The translations under genes were made by a program, and so were the position numbers. The notes below the pieces were generated by a model. It had not been told where the DNA came from and searched no databases. It saw only the letters and a list, made by a program, of their open reading frames with translations. Positions 1-7,825 of a DNA stretch of 64,000 nucleotides are shown here, piece after piece; positions within the stretch are counted from its first letter, which is position 1, and every line of letters starts with the position of its first letter. This stretch comes from Streptomyces cyaneus (GTDB taxonomy: Bacteria > Actinomycetota > Actinomycetes > Streptomycetales > Streptomycetaceae). Location: NCBI RefSeq assembly GCF_004028635.1, contig NZ_RQJW01000006.1:62001-126000 (forward strand), written 5' to 3'.

Positions 1-370
1 CGCCGGTCTCCGGGGGGACGACCAGCAGGTTCCGGCGGCCCGCGATGCGGGACAGCAGCAGGATCGCGTGCGGATCCAGCTCCGAGGTGAACCAACCGAC
101 CTTCACCACACGGCCGTTGACGAAGATCCTGGGTGGGAGGATCGGCCAGCTGCGGGGGTTGACGGCGATACGGGTGATCTGTCCCCACAGGGGATCCAGC
201 ACGTCCGCCAGAGCGGAGAGCTCGCTCGGCAAGTCACGTGAAGGAGGCCACCAGGCACCGTCCAGCTCGGCGGGCCCTGCGGAAGGGCTCTCGGATTTCA
301 GCGCAAGGCGTGCGGCCGGGGCCCTGAAGGGAATGGCCCGTAGCGGGGGACGGGAATTGGTCGCGGACAT
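1..370 (-). CDS. DUF5994 family protein (partial, C-terminus cut by window edge)
   Basis: Reads leftwards from the ATG at 370 and is still open at base 1. The translation carries the family signature LDGAWWPPSRDLP, then a segment on ordering around the domain core (WGQITRIAVNP) and a hydrophobic strand LLVVPP near the cut end. This matches the small Streptomyces DUF5994 family, whose function is unknown. A second member lies at 952-1437 on the other strand with the same LDGAWWP motif, so the two look like diverged paralogues. No catalytic motif is visible. The family call is firm; any role is unknown. Confidence 0.75.
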   Translation of the reverse strand, partial: MSATNSRPPLRAIPFRAPAARLALKSESPSAGPAELDGAWWPPSRDLPSELSALADVLDPLWGQITRIAVNPRSWPILPPRIFVNGRVVKVGWFTSELDPHAILLLSRIAGRRNLLVVPPETG

Positions 371-526
371 CACGCAAACCTGTCTCCGGAGCCTGTGCAC
401 GCACAGCCGCCCGGTGTCGTCACTCGACGGGAACGGCGCCGGCATCGGGGCCGGTGCGCGAAGTGCTCCCGATGACCTCACGCTACTCCCCGAAAGGGCC
501 GGGCGGACCGTTCCCCCGGTCCCGGC

Positions 527-778
527 TCACCTCCGCCCGCGGCCGTCCGCTGTGGGCCGGCTGCTCTCCAGCCACGACCGTGCGGGTTCTGCCGGGCGGG
601 TGGTGTCCACGGTGAGGTCGAGGTGGGTCCCTCCTTCGGCGCCCGCGGGGTAGCTGCGCTGCTCGGTGGCGTCGAAGCAACGTCGGAGCACCTCCGCGAC
701 CCGACGGGCGACCTCGGGCGAGGCGGCGACGATGCGTACCTCGGCGTTCCCGCCCGAGGGTGCTTCCGTGGACTGCAT
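527..778 (-). CDS. Small conserved hypothetical protein
   Basis: An 83-residue protein with an ATG start at 778 preceded by a GAGG ribosome-binding site 7 bases upstream. The N-terminal half (VRIVAASPEVARRVAEVLRR) reads like a beta-alpha unit in which a strand is followed by an amphipathic helix. The middle has a GGTHLDLTVDT strand, and the C-terminal third is rich in Pro, Ser and Arg and probably disordered. The sequence resembles small Streptomyces hypothetical proteins found near DUF5994 genes. It lies between two DUF5994 genes and points the same way as the first. No function can be assigned. Confidence 0.6.
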   Translation of the reverse strand: MQSTEAPSGGNAEVRIVAASPEVARRVAEVLRRCFDATEQRSYPAGAEGGTHLDLTVDTTRPAEPARSWLESSRPTADGRGRR

Positions 779-951
779 GGCGACCTCGGAGTTCGATGAC
801 CCGGTACGAGACGGGCCGGATCTCTCACTCTACTCCGGCGTGTCCCACAGCCCCCGCGGGTGACCGGCGGGCTTCCCGGTCGCCGTCGGCCGGAGAGTAC
901 CGTGAAACGAGAAGCCACCGTGTCCTTGATCCCGGCAGGCAGGCGAGAGCG

Positions 952-1437
952 ATGTCCGACTCCGACTCCCCGCGTGTGACCAGGCTCCTGCCGGACGCCG
1001 TCCACGAGGCAGTGCGGCCCGGCACGGCCGTCGTACGGCTGGAGACGACACAGGACCGACAGGGCGTGCTCGACGGAGCGTGGTGGCCGCGTTCCCGCGA
1101 CATCACCGCCGAGCTCCCCCGCTTGATCACCGCGCTGACCGAGTACCTCGGGCCCATCACGCGGGTCGGCCTGGACGCAGACGCCTGGGAAGGACTGCCG
1201 ACGCGGATGACCATCGACGACCGTCTCGTCCACATCGACTCGTTCCCGGTCGGCGACGACACGGTCCTCGTCACCCGAGGCGAGCAGGATCTCTTCTCCC
1301 TCCTCGTGGTCCCGCCGCACGCGACGCCCGACGCCGCGCGCGCCGCCATGGCCGAGGCCGTCCGCGCCGGCAGCGTGACGCAGGCCGAACAGATCCTCGT
1401 CGACACCGGCACCGAGCGGGCACGGCCGGGGACGTGA
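952..1437 (+). CDS. DUF5994 family protein
   Basis: A 161-residue protein starting at the ATG at 952 with AGGCGAGAG upstream. It shows the DUF5994 layout: LDGAWWPRSRDITAELP at about residues 43-59, a helix (LITALTEYLGPITRVG), a Trp-containing segment, a strand block (DTVLVTRGEQDLFSLLVVPP) and a C-terminal Ala-rich helix. The family is common in Streptomyces and has no experimentally assigned role that I know of. It is divergent from the small hypothetical gene at 527-778. A paralogue runs off the left edge of the window. Cytoplasmic, with no signal peptide or membrane segment. Confidence 0.8.
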   Translation: MSDSDSPRVTRLLPDAVHEAVRPGTAVVRLETTQDRQGVLDGAWWPRSRDITAELPRLITALTEYLGPITRVGLDADAWEGLPTRMTIDDRLVHIDSFPVGDDTVLVTRGEQDLFSLLVVPPHATPDAARAAMAEAVRAGSVTQAEQILVDTGTERARPGT

Positions 1438-1479
1438 CGGCGGTCAGCCGGGGCGGCCCCCCGGGCCGGGCCGCCCCGG

Positions 1480-1733
1480 GCGCCGGGATGACGTCGGTGT
1501 CGAAGGCGCCCGAGATGATCCGTGTGGCCAGGTCCGACAGACGCAGGTGACGGGCGCGGGCGTACGACCGGAACGCGGCGAAGGCGTCGCGATGGTGGCC
1601 ACCTCGGCGAGGGTCCGGGCCCGGACCCTCGCCCAGCGTGAGCTGGAGTTCCTCGAACTGCGCGCTCAACTCGGGACGGCACCACTACGGTTCGGCCGTC
1701 CGGCCGTCGTCCAGCAGCAGCGACAGCGCTGAT
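1480..1733 (-). pseudogene. Decayed GAF-ANTAR transcription antiterminator
   Basis: In one minus-strand frame the sequence reads LSLLLDDGRTAEP, an in-frame TAG stop, WCRPELSAQFEELQLTLGEGP, and then AFAAFRSYARARHLRLSDLATRI. The first pieces match the start of the GAF domain typical of actinobacterial GAF-ANTAR proteins (the LQ-TLGEGP motif). The last matches the end of an ANTAR RNA-binding domain (the YAR-R-LRLSDLA motif). Most of the GAF domain and the start of ANTAR are missing, so there is at least one nonsense codon and one large internal deletion. It sits beside a STAS gene, a pairing seen in stress-signalling loci. Exact ends are approximate. Confidence 0.55.
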
Positions 1734-1800
1734 CACCTGTCCACGCCCTGTGCCGGCCGGGGCACTTCGGGGCGGGGCGCCGCTCGGCTTCCGCCTTGCA

Positions 1801-2178
1801 TCACGCGGGCGGGTCCGCCGCCGGCCGGTCTGCTGGTAGGTCCTGCCAGGCGTCCTGGGCACTCGCGTACCGAGGGAACCGCTCCACCAGGCCGCAGGCC
1901 CGGAACACGAGCGCCGGTCCCGGCCGGGTGTGGACCACGCGTAACCATCCGCCCCGCCCGCGGCAGTCGTGCCACGCCGCGCACAACGCGTCCAGGACAC
2001 TGCCGTCCATGAACGTCACGCCACTCAGGTCGATGATCAGGAACAGTCGGCCGGTGTCGTGGCGGGCGCCCTCCAGATCCTGCGCGAAGGCCGGCGCGGT
2101 CGTCACGTCCAGCTCACCGCCGACCCGGACCACGCGGCACTCCTCGAACACGTCGGGATGCGGGCCCATACGCCCCAT
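1801..2178 (-). CDS. STAS domain protein, anti-sigma factor antagonist-like
   Basis: A 125-residue single-domain protein. It has the STAS fold order: RVVRVGGELDVTTAPAF at the N-terminus, then LFLIIDLSGVTFMDGSVLDAL around residues 45-65, and WLRVVHTRPGPALVFRACGL. In SpoIIAA-type antagonists the phosphorylated Ser lies in a DSSG loop; here the loop is MDGSV, so the Ser position is kept but the Gly after it is Val. Such proteins bind anti-sigma kinases and release a sigma factor. No kinase or sigma gene is adjacent, only the GAF-ANTAR remnant downstream. Start chosen at the ATG at 2178; the Met at residue 4 is also possible. Confidence 0.75.
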   Translation of the reverse strand: MGRMGPHPDVFEECRVVRVGGELDVTTAPAFAQDLEGARHDTGRLFLIIDLSGVTFMDGSVLDALCAAWHDCRGRGGWLRVVHTRPGPALVFRACGLVERFPRYASAQDAWQDLPADRPAADPPA

Positions 2179-2461
2179 CTCCTCGGTCGGTGGGATGGCT
2201 TTCGCCTTGCGCAGGGCCTCTGTTGCGCGGGAGGGGACTACACGGAGAGGGCCGGGGTCGCGGGCGACCGTATGACCAACCTACTGCCGGGGAGGGGCTA
2301 TACGGGGCCCCTTCTCCGGTTTGTTGACGGGATCGGCAAAGTGTTCTCCGGTGTCGCCCCCGTCCCGCCGTCCCGCCGTGTTGTGAGGGACGGCGGTTCC
2401 CGTCAGGGACGCACGGGGCCGTTCCTCCGCCGGCCGGCGGCCCCTCCGGGGACATGAAGAA

Positions 2462-2483
2462 GGCGGGGCCCGAAAACCCCGCC
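2462..2483 (-). terminator. Rho-independent-type hairpin after the gene at 2504-2935
   Basis: A perfect 7-base stem (GGCGGGG at 2462-2468 pairing with CCCCGCC at 2477-2483) with an 8-base loop lies 20 bases beyond the stop codon of the minus-strand gene. On the minus strand it is followed by TTCTTC, a modest T-rich tail. The rest of 2179-2503 holds only the upstream region of the STAS gene; nothing else is recognisable there. Confidence 0.6.
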
Positions 2484-2503
2484 GATACCAGTGAAACCCC
2501 AGC

Positions 2504-2935
2504 TCAGGGCCACACAAGGCAATACGGCTGATGCCCCGCCTCATGAAGGCGATGGCTGAAGTCCTGCCACTCATGCAGCAGTTGGTACACATTGAACGCA
2601 TCCCGAGGCCCGCCCCGGTCCGGCACCGTCGACCAGATGAAGGCGGCCGCGCCGACCGCTTCCTCTCCTATTCCACGGAGCGGATCGACCACCGTCATCG
2701 GAAGCTTGACCACCGCGTAGTCGGGGTGCAGGACGACCAGCTCCAGCGGCGGGACCTTGTGCAGCGGGACGCCCTCGATGCCCGTCAGCACCATGGCCGC
2801 CATGGTCTCCGGCTTGATCTTGGTGAACATGCCGTTCATGCCGAGCTCGTCGCCGCCGAGTTCCTCGGGGCGCATCGAGATCGGGACACGGGCCGCGGTC
2901 GCACCGTCGGGCGCGCCGAAGTACTTGTACGTCAC
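2504..2935 (-). CDS. Conserved hypothetical protein
   Basis: A 143-residue protein. The open frame extends upstream to 3154, but that part is Arg-rich and unlike a protein, so I start at the GTG at 2935 (VTYKYFGAPDGATAARVP). The body is mixed alpha/beta with a hydrophobic middle (PLELVVLHPDYAVVKLPMTVV) and a Trp/Tyr/His-rich C-terminus ending HQPYCLVWP. No known motif, signal peptide or membrane helix is recognised. The codon pattern is typical of its neighbours and a terminator hairpin follows, so I take the gene as real. It is divergent from hemL across a long gap. Function unknown. Confidence 0.6.
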   Translation of the reverse strand: MTYKYFGAPDGATAARVPISMRPEELGGDELGMNGMFTKIKPETMAAMVLTGIEGVPLHKVPPLELVVLHPDYAVVKLPMTVVDPLRGIGEEAVGAAAFIWSTVPDRGGPRDAFNVYQLLHEWQDFSHRLHEAGHQPYCLVWP

Positions 2936-3620
2936 CCCCACCCGACCACCATTCCTGCTCGCCCTCAGCCGATCGCTGCGTTCGCTGCGTCGGTCGGCCC
3001 GCTCTGACTCATTCGGTACACCCGGCATACCCGGTACTACGTGTCCCTGACGTGCTTCGTTCGAATCCTCCGCGTCGCGCCGGTGCCTTCCCCGCCGGGC
3101 ACGTCGAGGACCCAGGTCATCAGTCCCCTCGCCCAGCCCGCCACCGCGATGCATATCTCCACCCGACTGCTTTTCTAGGACGCGTGGCGCCCGCCGCGCA
3201 ACCCGATCATCGTGTCAGTGACCTCCCCCACGGCCGCCCGCCGAAACGTGCGCTGAAACACCTGTCCGCAGGATCTTTTCAGTCCCAGACCATCACGCCC
3301 CGCATGAGCTGTGTGTATCACGTCCAGTCTCGCAGATCGCGGGGAGGGGACGGGGGGTGATGGGGGGCGAGGGGGAGCGGAGAGGGGAGTGGAGGGGGGA
3401 GTGGAGCAGGGAGTGGAGGGGGAGTGGTCGAGGGAGAAACTGGACGTCAGGTCAGTAGTGGCCCCCATGGCCCCGGCGGCGCCGATCACCCCTTGCCCCG
3501 CCCCGGCCGACCAGCACCCCGCTGCCCCCGCCGCCCCCTGGCCTACCCTGAGGAGGTCACTGGCAACCGGAGTCCGAGATCATCGGAGTAGGTCAGAGAA
3601 GGTCGGAGTAGTCGCAGGTC
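2936..3620. other. Long intergenic region upstream of hemL
   Basis: A gap of 685 bases between divergent genes without a convincing open reading frame. The left part (about 2990-3310) is less GC-rich than its surroundings and may hold promoters for both flanking genes. The right part contains the purine-rich G-tract repeat listed separately. The hemL promoter probably lies between about 3430 and 3600. No tRNA is found despite a T-loop-like string near 3058. Confidence 0.5.
3343..3428 (+). repeat. G-tract purine repeat upstream of hemL
   Basis: An almost pure purine stretch with many runs of four to six G and imperfect direct repeats of the type AGTGGAGGGGG. It contains far more than the four G-runs needed for a G-quadruplex on the plus strand, about 200-280 bases upstream of the hemL start. 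It is not coding in any frame I can support. Confidence 0.6.
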
Positions 3621-4955
3621 ATGAGCGAAGCGCCCTCTTCAGGAACGCCCTATCCATACGATGCGCCTGCCTCGCAGGCTCTGTTCGACCGTGCGGCCAC
3701 TGTCACGCCGGGCGGCGTGAACTCCCCGGTGCGCGCCTTCCGGGCCGTGGGCGGTACGCCCCGGTTCATGGTGTCCGGTACGGGTCCGTACCTGACCGAC
3801 GCCGACGGGCGTGAGTACGTGGACCTCGTCTGCTCCTGGGGGCCCATGATCCTCGGGCACTCCCACCCGGACGTGATCGCCGCCGTCCAGGACGCCGTAT
3901 CGCGTGGTACGTCCTTCGGTACGCCCGGTGAGGGCGAGGTCGCGCTCGCCGAGGAGATGGTCGACCGGATCGAACCGCTCGAGCAGGTGCGGCTCGTCTC
4001 CAGCGGTACCGAGGCCACCATGTCCGCCATCCGGCTGGCCCGCGGGTTCACCCGGCGGTCCAAGGTGATCAAGTTCGCCGGGTGCTATCACGGGCACGTC
4101 GACTCGCTGCTCGCCGCCGCCGGGTCCGGGGTCGCCACCTTCGCCCTGCCCGACACCCCTGGTGTTACCGGCGCCCAGGCCGGCGACACCATCGTCCTTC
4201 CCTACAACGACCTCGAAGCCGTGCAGGAGGCCTTCCACCGCTACCCCGGCGAGATCGCCTGTGTCATCACCGAGGCCTCGCCCGGCAACATGGGCGTCGT
4301 CCCGCCGCTCCCCGGGTTCAACCAGGGACTCAAGGACGCCTGCCGTGAGAACGGTGCCCTCTACATCTCCGACGAGGTCATGACCGGGTTCAGGACCAGT
4401 CGCGCCGGGTGGTACGGCATCGACGGGGTCAAGCCCGACCTCATGACCTTCGGCAAGGTGATGGGGGGTGGCTTCCCGGCCGCCGCCTTCGGTGGCCGCG
4501 CCGATGTGATGGCCCACCTCGCGCCCGCGGGGCCCGTCTACCAGGCCGGCACCCTCTCCGGGAACCCGGTGGCCACCGCCGCCGGCCTCGCTCAGCTGCG
4601 GCTCCTCGACGAGGCCGCGTACGACACCGTCAACGCCGTCTCCGCGCAGATCCAGTCCCTCCTCACCGAGGCCCTCGCCAAGGAAGGCGTCGCGCACCGA
4701 CTGCAGACCGCCTCCAACATGTTCTCCGTCTTCTTCACGGACCGGGACGTGCGCAACTACGAGGACGCCAAGCGGCAGGAGTCCTTCCGCTTCACCGCCT
4801 TCTTCCACTCGATGCTGGCGCAGGGCGTCTATCTGCCGCCCTCGTCCTTCGAGTCCTGGTTCGTTTCCACGGCACACGACGAGCGGGCCGTACAGCGGAT
4901 CGCCGACGCCCTCCCGGCGGCGGCCCGAGCGGCGGCGGAGGCCACGGCGGCATGA
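3621..4955 (+). CDS. hemL: Glutamate-1-semialdehyde 2,1-aminomutase
   Basis: A 444-residue PLP enzyme that converts glutamate-1-semialdehyde to 5-aminolevulinate, the last step of the C5 route into tetrapyrroles. The full family layout is present: the PGGVNSPVRAF N-terminus (30-40), GTPGEGEVALAEEM, SSGTEATMSAIRLARG (128-142), CYHGHVDSLL, the cofactor-binding Asp in ISDEVMTGFR, and the Schiff-base Lys279 in TFGKVMGGGFP. Length is normal for HemL. The downstream gene overlaps its stop codon (ATGA), so the two are co-transcribed. Its place before the cytochrome c maturation genes fits haem supply. The start at the ATG at 3621 gives the expected N-terminus, with only a weak ribosome-binding site. 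Confidence 0.97.
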   Translation: MSEAPSSGTPYPYDAPASQALFDRAATVTPGGVNSPVRAFRAVGGTPRFMVSGTGPYLTDADGREYVDLVCSWGPMILGHSHPDVIAAVQDAVSRGTSFGTPGEGEVALAEEMVDRIEPLEQVRLVSSGTEATMSAIRLARGFTRRSKVIKFAGCYHGHVDSLLAAAGSGVATFALPDTPGVTGAQAGDTIVLPYNDLEAVQEAFHRYPGEIACVITEASPGNMGVVPPLPGFNQGLKDACRENGALYISDEVMTGFRTSRAGWYGIDGVKPDLMTFGKVMGGGFPAAAFGGRADVMAHLAPAGPVYQAGTLSGNPVATAAGLAQLRLLDEAAYDTVNAVSAQIQSLLTEALAKEGVAHRLQTASNMFSVFFTDRDVRNYEDAKRQESFRFTAFFHSMLAQGVYLPPSSFESWFVSTAHDERAVQRIADALPAAARAAAEATAA

Positions 4956-5686
4956 GTGACGGCATCAACATGAGCGACGGCGCCGGCAAGAGCGACGGCA
5001 TCAGCAAGAGCGACAGCGACATCACCGTCGTACACCTCATGCGGCACGGCGAAGTGGCCAACCCGGACGGGATTCTCTACGGCCGTCTCGCGGGGTATCA
5101 CCTGTCCGAGCTCGGGCGGCAGATGGCCGACCGGGTCGCCGAGCATCTCGCCTCCCGCGACGTGACGTACGTCTGCGCCTCCCCGCTGGAGCGGGCGCAG
5201 GAGACCGCGACGCCCATCGCCAAGGCGCACGGGCTCGACCTCGCGACCGACGCGCGGCTCATCGAGGCCGACAACGTCTTCCAGGGCAAGACCTTCGGGG
5301 TGGGGGACGGGGCGCTGAAGAAGCCCGAGAACTGGAAGCATCTCGTCAACCCCTTCAAGCCGTCCTGGGGTGAGCCGTACGTCGAGCAGGTCATCCGGAT
5401 GATGGGCGCGCTCGATGCCGCCAAGGACGCCGCGCGCGGGCACGAGGCCGTGCTGGTCAGCCATCAGCTGCCGATCTGGATCGTGCGCAGTTACGTCGAG
5501 AAGCGGCGCCTGTGGCACGACCCGCGCAAGCGGCAGTGCACGCTCGCGTCGGTGACGAGCTTCACGTACCAGGGCGACAAGATCGTGTCCGTCGGCTACT
5601 CCGAGCCCGCCATCGACCTCGTCCCCGCCCACCTCCGCGCCGGCGCCAAGCCGGTGAAGGGGAAGGACAAGGCCTTCGGCGCGTAG
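4952..5686 (+). CDS. Histidine phosphatase (phosphoglycerate mutase) family protein
   Basis: A 244-residue protein whose ATG overlaps the hemL stop codon by 4 bases. The catalytic RHG motif is in VVHLMRHGEVANPDG. The second Arg region is in YVCASPLERAQETATPIA, and the second catalytic His is in AVLVSHQLPIW. It belongs to the broad histidine phosphatase superfamily, so it is probably a phosphatase rather than glycolytic mutase; the substrate is unknown. The first 22 residues are an odd low-complexity run built from SDG(I/A) units separated by Met or Lys, encoded by imperfect direct DNA repeats. An alternative start is the ATG at 4970. Tight coupling to hemL is a conserved Streptomyces arrangement as I recall it. 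Confidence 0.85.
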   Translation: MSDGINMSDGAGKSDGISKSDSDITVVHLMRHGEVANPDGILYGRLAGYHLSELGRQMADRVAEHLASRDVTYVCASPLERAQETATPIAKAHGLDLATDARLIEADNVFQGKTFGVGDGALKKPENWKHLVNPFKPSWGEPYVEQVIRMMGALDAAKDAARGHEAVLVSHQLPIWIVRSYVEKRRLWHDPRKRQCTLASVTSFTYQGDKIVSVGYSEPAIDLVPAHLRAGAKPVKGKDKAFGA

Positions 5687-5838
5687 TCCGGCGCATGGCA
5701 ACGTCCGCAACGTCCGTTTGGGGCGCTGTGACAGTCCTGTTTCATTTGTTCCGAAATGTGTGCGATTAGACGGAACCTCCCTGTTCGTCGCGCCCTCTGA
5801 CTGGGTGACCACCAGAGGATGCGACGGACGGGAATGGA

Positions 5839-7140
5839 ATGCGCGACTTCAACCGAAGGGGACTTCTCGGGCTCGGAGCCGGAGCGGCCGCCGCCCTCGG
5901 ACTCGCGGGATGCGGCACCCTCACGCCGTCAGACGGGTCGAACCATGGCGGAGGTTCCGGAAACGACTCGGACAACAAGCCCGGCACCCAGACCAACCGC
6001 GCGCGTCCCATCGGCGACGGCTCCACCTCGTACACCGGCAAGCAGCCCCACCAGCCGGGCAAGCCCGAGCCGCTGGAGCCGGGGCAGGAGCCGCCGCAGT
6101 TCGTCATCTTCTCCTGGGACGGTGCCGGCGAGGTCGGCAACGGCCTCTTCCCGCGCTTCCTCGACCTCGCCAAGGAGCACGGGGCGGGCATGACCTTCTT
6201 CCTCTCGGGGCTGTACCTCCTGCCCGAGTCGAAGAAGCGGCTCTACGAGCCCCCGAACAACCCGCGCGGCGCCTCCGACATCGGCTACCTCACCGACGAG
6301 CACATCAAGGCGACGCTCACCAACGTCCGCCGCGCCTGGCTCGAAGGGCACGAGATAGGCACCCACTTCAACGGCCACTTCTGCGCCGGCACCGGCACCG
6401 TCGGCAACTGGACGCCGAAGCAGTGGCGCAGCGAGATCGACCAGGCGAAGGCCTTTGTGAAGGAGTGGCGGACCAACAGCGGGTGGACCGACCTGCCGTC
6501 CCTGCCCTTCGACTACGACAAGGAACTCGTCGGCGGCCGTACGCCGTGCCTGCTCGGCCAGGACAATCTGCTGCCCACCGCCCGCGAGCTGGGCTGGCGC
6601 TACGACGCCTCATCGCCGGGCGGTCAGCAGGTGTGGCCGGAGAAGAAGGGGGGCGTCTGGGACCTGCCGTTGCAGCAGATACCTTTCCCCGGGCACAGCT
6701 TCGAGGTCCTCTCGATGGACTACAACATGCTCGCCAACCAGTCGATCAACTCGACCAACGCGCCCTCCTACAACTACCCGGGCTGGCGCAAGCAGGCCGC
6801 CGAGTCCTACATATCGGGCTTCAAGCGGGCATACGAGACAAACCGCGCTCCGTTCTTCATCGGCAACCACTTCGAGCACTGGAACGGCGGCATCTACATG
6901 GACGCCGTCGAGCAGGCCTTCAAGCACATCGCGCGCGAGAAGGAGAAGGGAGCCGACGTACGGCTCGTCTCCTTCCGGCAGTTCGTGGACTGGCTGGACG
7001 TGCAGAAGCCGGAAGTCCTCGCCAAGCTGCGGACCCTGCCGAAGGGGCAGCAGCCCGTCGGTGGCTGGAAGGAGTTCCTGAAGGCCACCGGCACGAGCAC
7101 CGCGACATCCTCCTCGGGAAGCACCTCAAACGCCGCCTGA
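5839..7140 (+). CDS. Polysaccharide deacetylase-like lipoprotein
   Basis: A 433-residue exported lipoprotein. The N-terminus has a twin-arginine-like NRRGLLGLG stretch, a hydrophobic core and a lipobox LAGC at about residue 25. A Gly/Ser/Pro-rich linker runs to about residue 85. The body begins FVIFSWDGAGEVGNGLFPRFLDLA and has HEIGTHFNGHFC, resembling a divergent NodB-type fold with a WDG in place of the usual DDG and metal-type His residues in the TH-x3-H segment. The C-terminal tail is Ser/Thr/Ala-rich. It lies between the hemL pair and resA and is probably a cell-wall or membrane-anchored protein. True deacetylase activity is uncertain because the canonical Asp pair is not intact. Confidence 0.75.
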   Translation: MRDFNRRGLLGLGAGAAAALGLAGCGTLTPSDGSNHGGGSGNDSDNKPGTQTNRARPIGDGSTSYTGKQPHQPGKPEPLEPGQEPPQFVIFSWDGAGEVGNGLFPRFLDLAKEHGAGMTFFLSGLYLLPESKKRLYEPPNNPRGASDIGYLTDEHIKATLTNVRRAWLEGHEIGTHFNGHFCAGTGTVGNWTPKQWRSEIDQAKAFVKEWRTNSGWTDLPSLPFDYDKELVGGRTPCLLGQDNLLPTARELGWRYDASSPGGQQVWPEKKGGVWDLPLQQIPFPGHSFEVLSMDYNMLANQSINSTNAPSYNYPGWRKQAAESYISGFKRAYETNRAPFFIGNHFEHWNGGIYMDAVEQAFKHIAREKEKGADVRLVSFRQFVDWLDVQKPEVLAKLRTLPKGQQPVGGWKEFLKATGTSTATSSSGSTSNAA

Positions 7141-7206
7141 AATGCGGGTCTACGTCCGGGAGGGGGGTGCGCAAGATCCCCAGAACGGGCATGCGAAACT
7201 TTTCAC

Positions 7207-7824
7207 ATGAGTGCCGCCAGCCGTGCCCCCCTGCGCTCGAACCGCAGCCGTGCCGTCCTGCTCACCGCGACAGCCGTGGCCGCCGCGCTGACCCTGTCCG
7301 CGTGCAGTTCCGGCGGCACGTCGGGCGGCGGCGGTGACACCAACTTCGTCACCGGCAACAACGGCATCGACACGGTCGCCAAGGCCAACCGGTCCGCGGC
7401 TCCCGTGCTGTCCGGCGAGACCATCGACGGCAAGCAGCTCACCACCGCCGACTACAAGGGCAAAGTCCTCGTCATCAACGTCTGGGGATCGTGGTGCCCG
7501 CCCTGCCGGGCCGAGGCGAAGAACTTCCAGACCGTCTACGAGGACCTCAAGGACCAGGGCGTCGAGTTCGTCGGCATCAACACCCGGGACACCAGCACCA
7601 CCCCCGCGAAGGCCTTCGAGAAGGAGTTCGGGGTCACCTACCCGAGCCTGTACGACCCCACGGGCAAGCAGATGCTCCGCTTCAAGAAGGGCACGCTCAA
7701 CCCGCAGCTGATCCCGTCCACGCTCGTCTTCGACCGCCAGGGCAGGATCGCGGTGCGTGCGCTCCAGCCGCTCGGCGAGGACACGCTGCGCAGCATCATC
7801 AAGCCCGTCCTCGCGGAGAAGTGA
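7207..7824 (+). CDS. resA: Thioredoxin-like lipoprotein for cytochrome c maturation (ResA/TlpA type)
   Basis: A 205-residue extracytoplasmic thiol reductase. It has a signal peptide with lipobox LSAC (Cys33). The thioredoxin fold follows, with the active site WGSWCPPC (Cys98 and Cys101) and the FVGINTRDTS and IPSTLVFDRQGRIAVR segments of the ResA/TlpA family. ResA keeps apocytochrome c haem-binding cysteines reduced, using electrons passed across the membrane by CcdA. The next gene is ccdA, starting 2 bases after this stop codon, and resB and ccsB follow, so it is the first gene of a four-gene System II operon. Other thiol-disulfide exchange roles cannot be excluded, but the context is strong. 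Confidence 0.92.
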   Translation: MSAASRAPLRSNRSRAVLLTATAVAAALTLSACSSGGTSGGGGDTNFVTGNNGIDTVAKANRSAAPVLSGETIDGKQLTTADYKGKVLVINVWGSWCPPCRAEAKNFQTVYEDLKDQGVEFVGINTRDTSTTPAKAFEKEFGVTYPSLYDPTGKQMLRFKKGTLNPQLIPSTLVFDRQGRIAVRALQPLGEDTLRSIIKPVLAEK

Positions 7825-7825
7825 C

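Noticed and set aside
3050..3075. T-loop-like string GTTCGAATCC suggesting a tRNA
   Set aside because: The flanking bases do not form a T stem and no anticodon or acceptor arms can be drawn.
7207..7824. Reading the thioredoxin-like gene as an ordinary secreted disulfide oxidoreductase
   Set aside because: Lipobox, CPPC motif and the operon with ccdA, resB and ccsB favour ResA.
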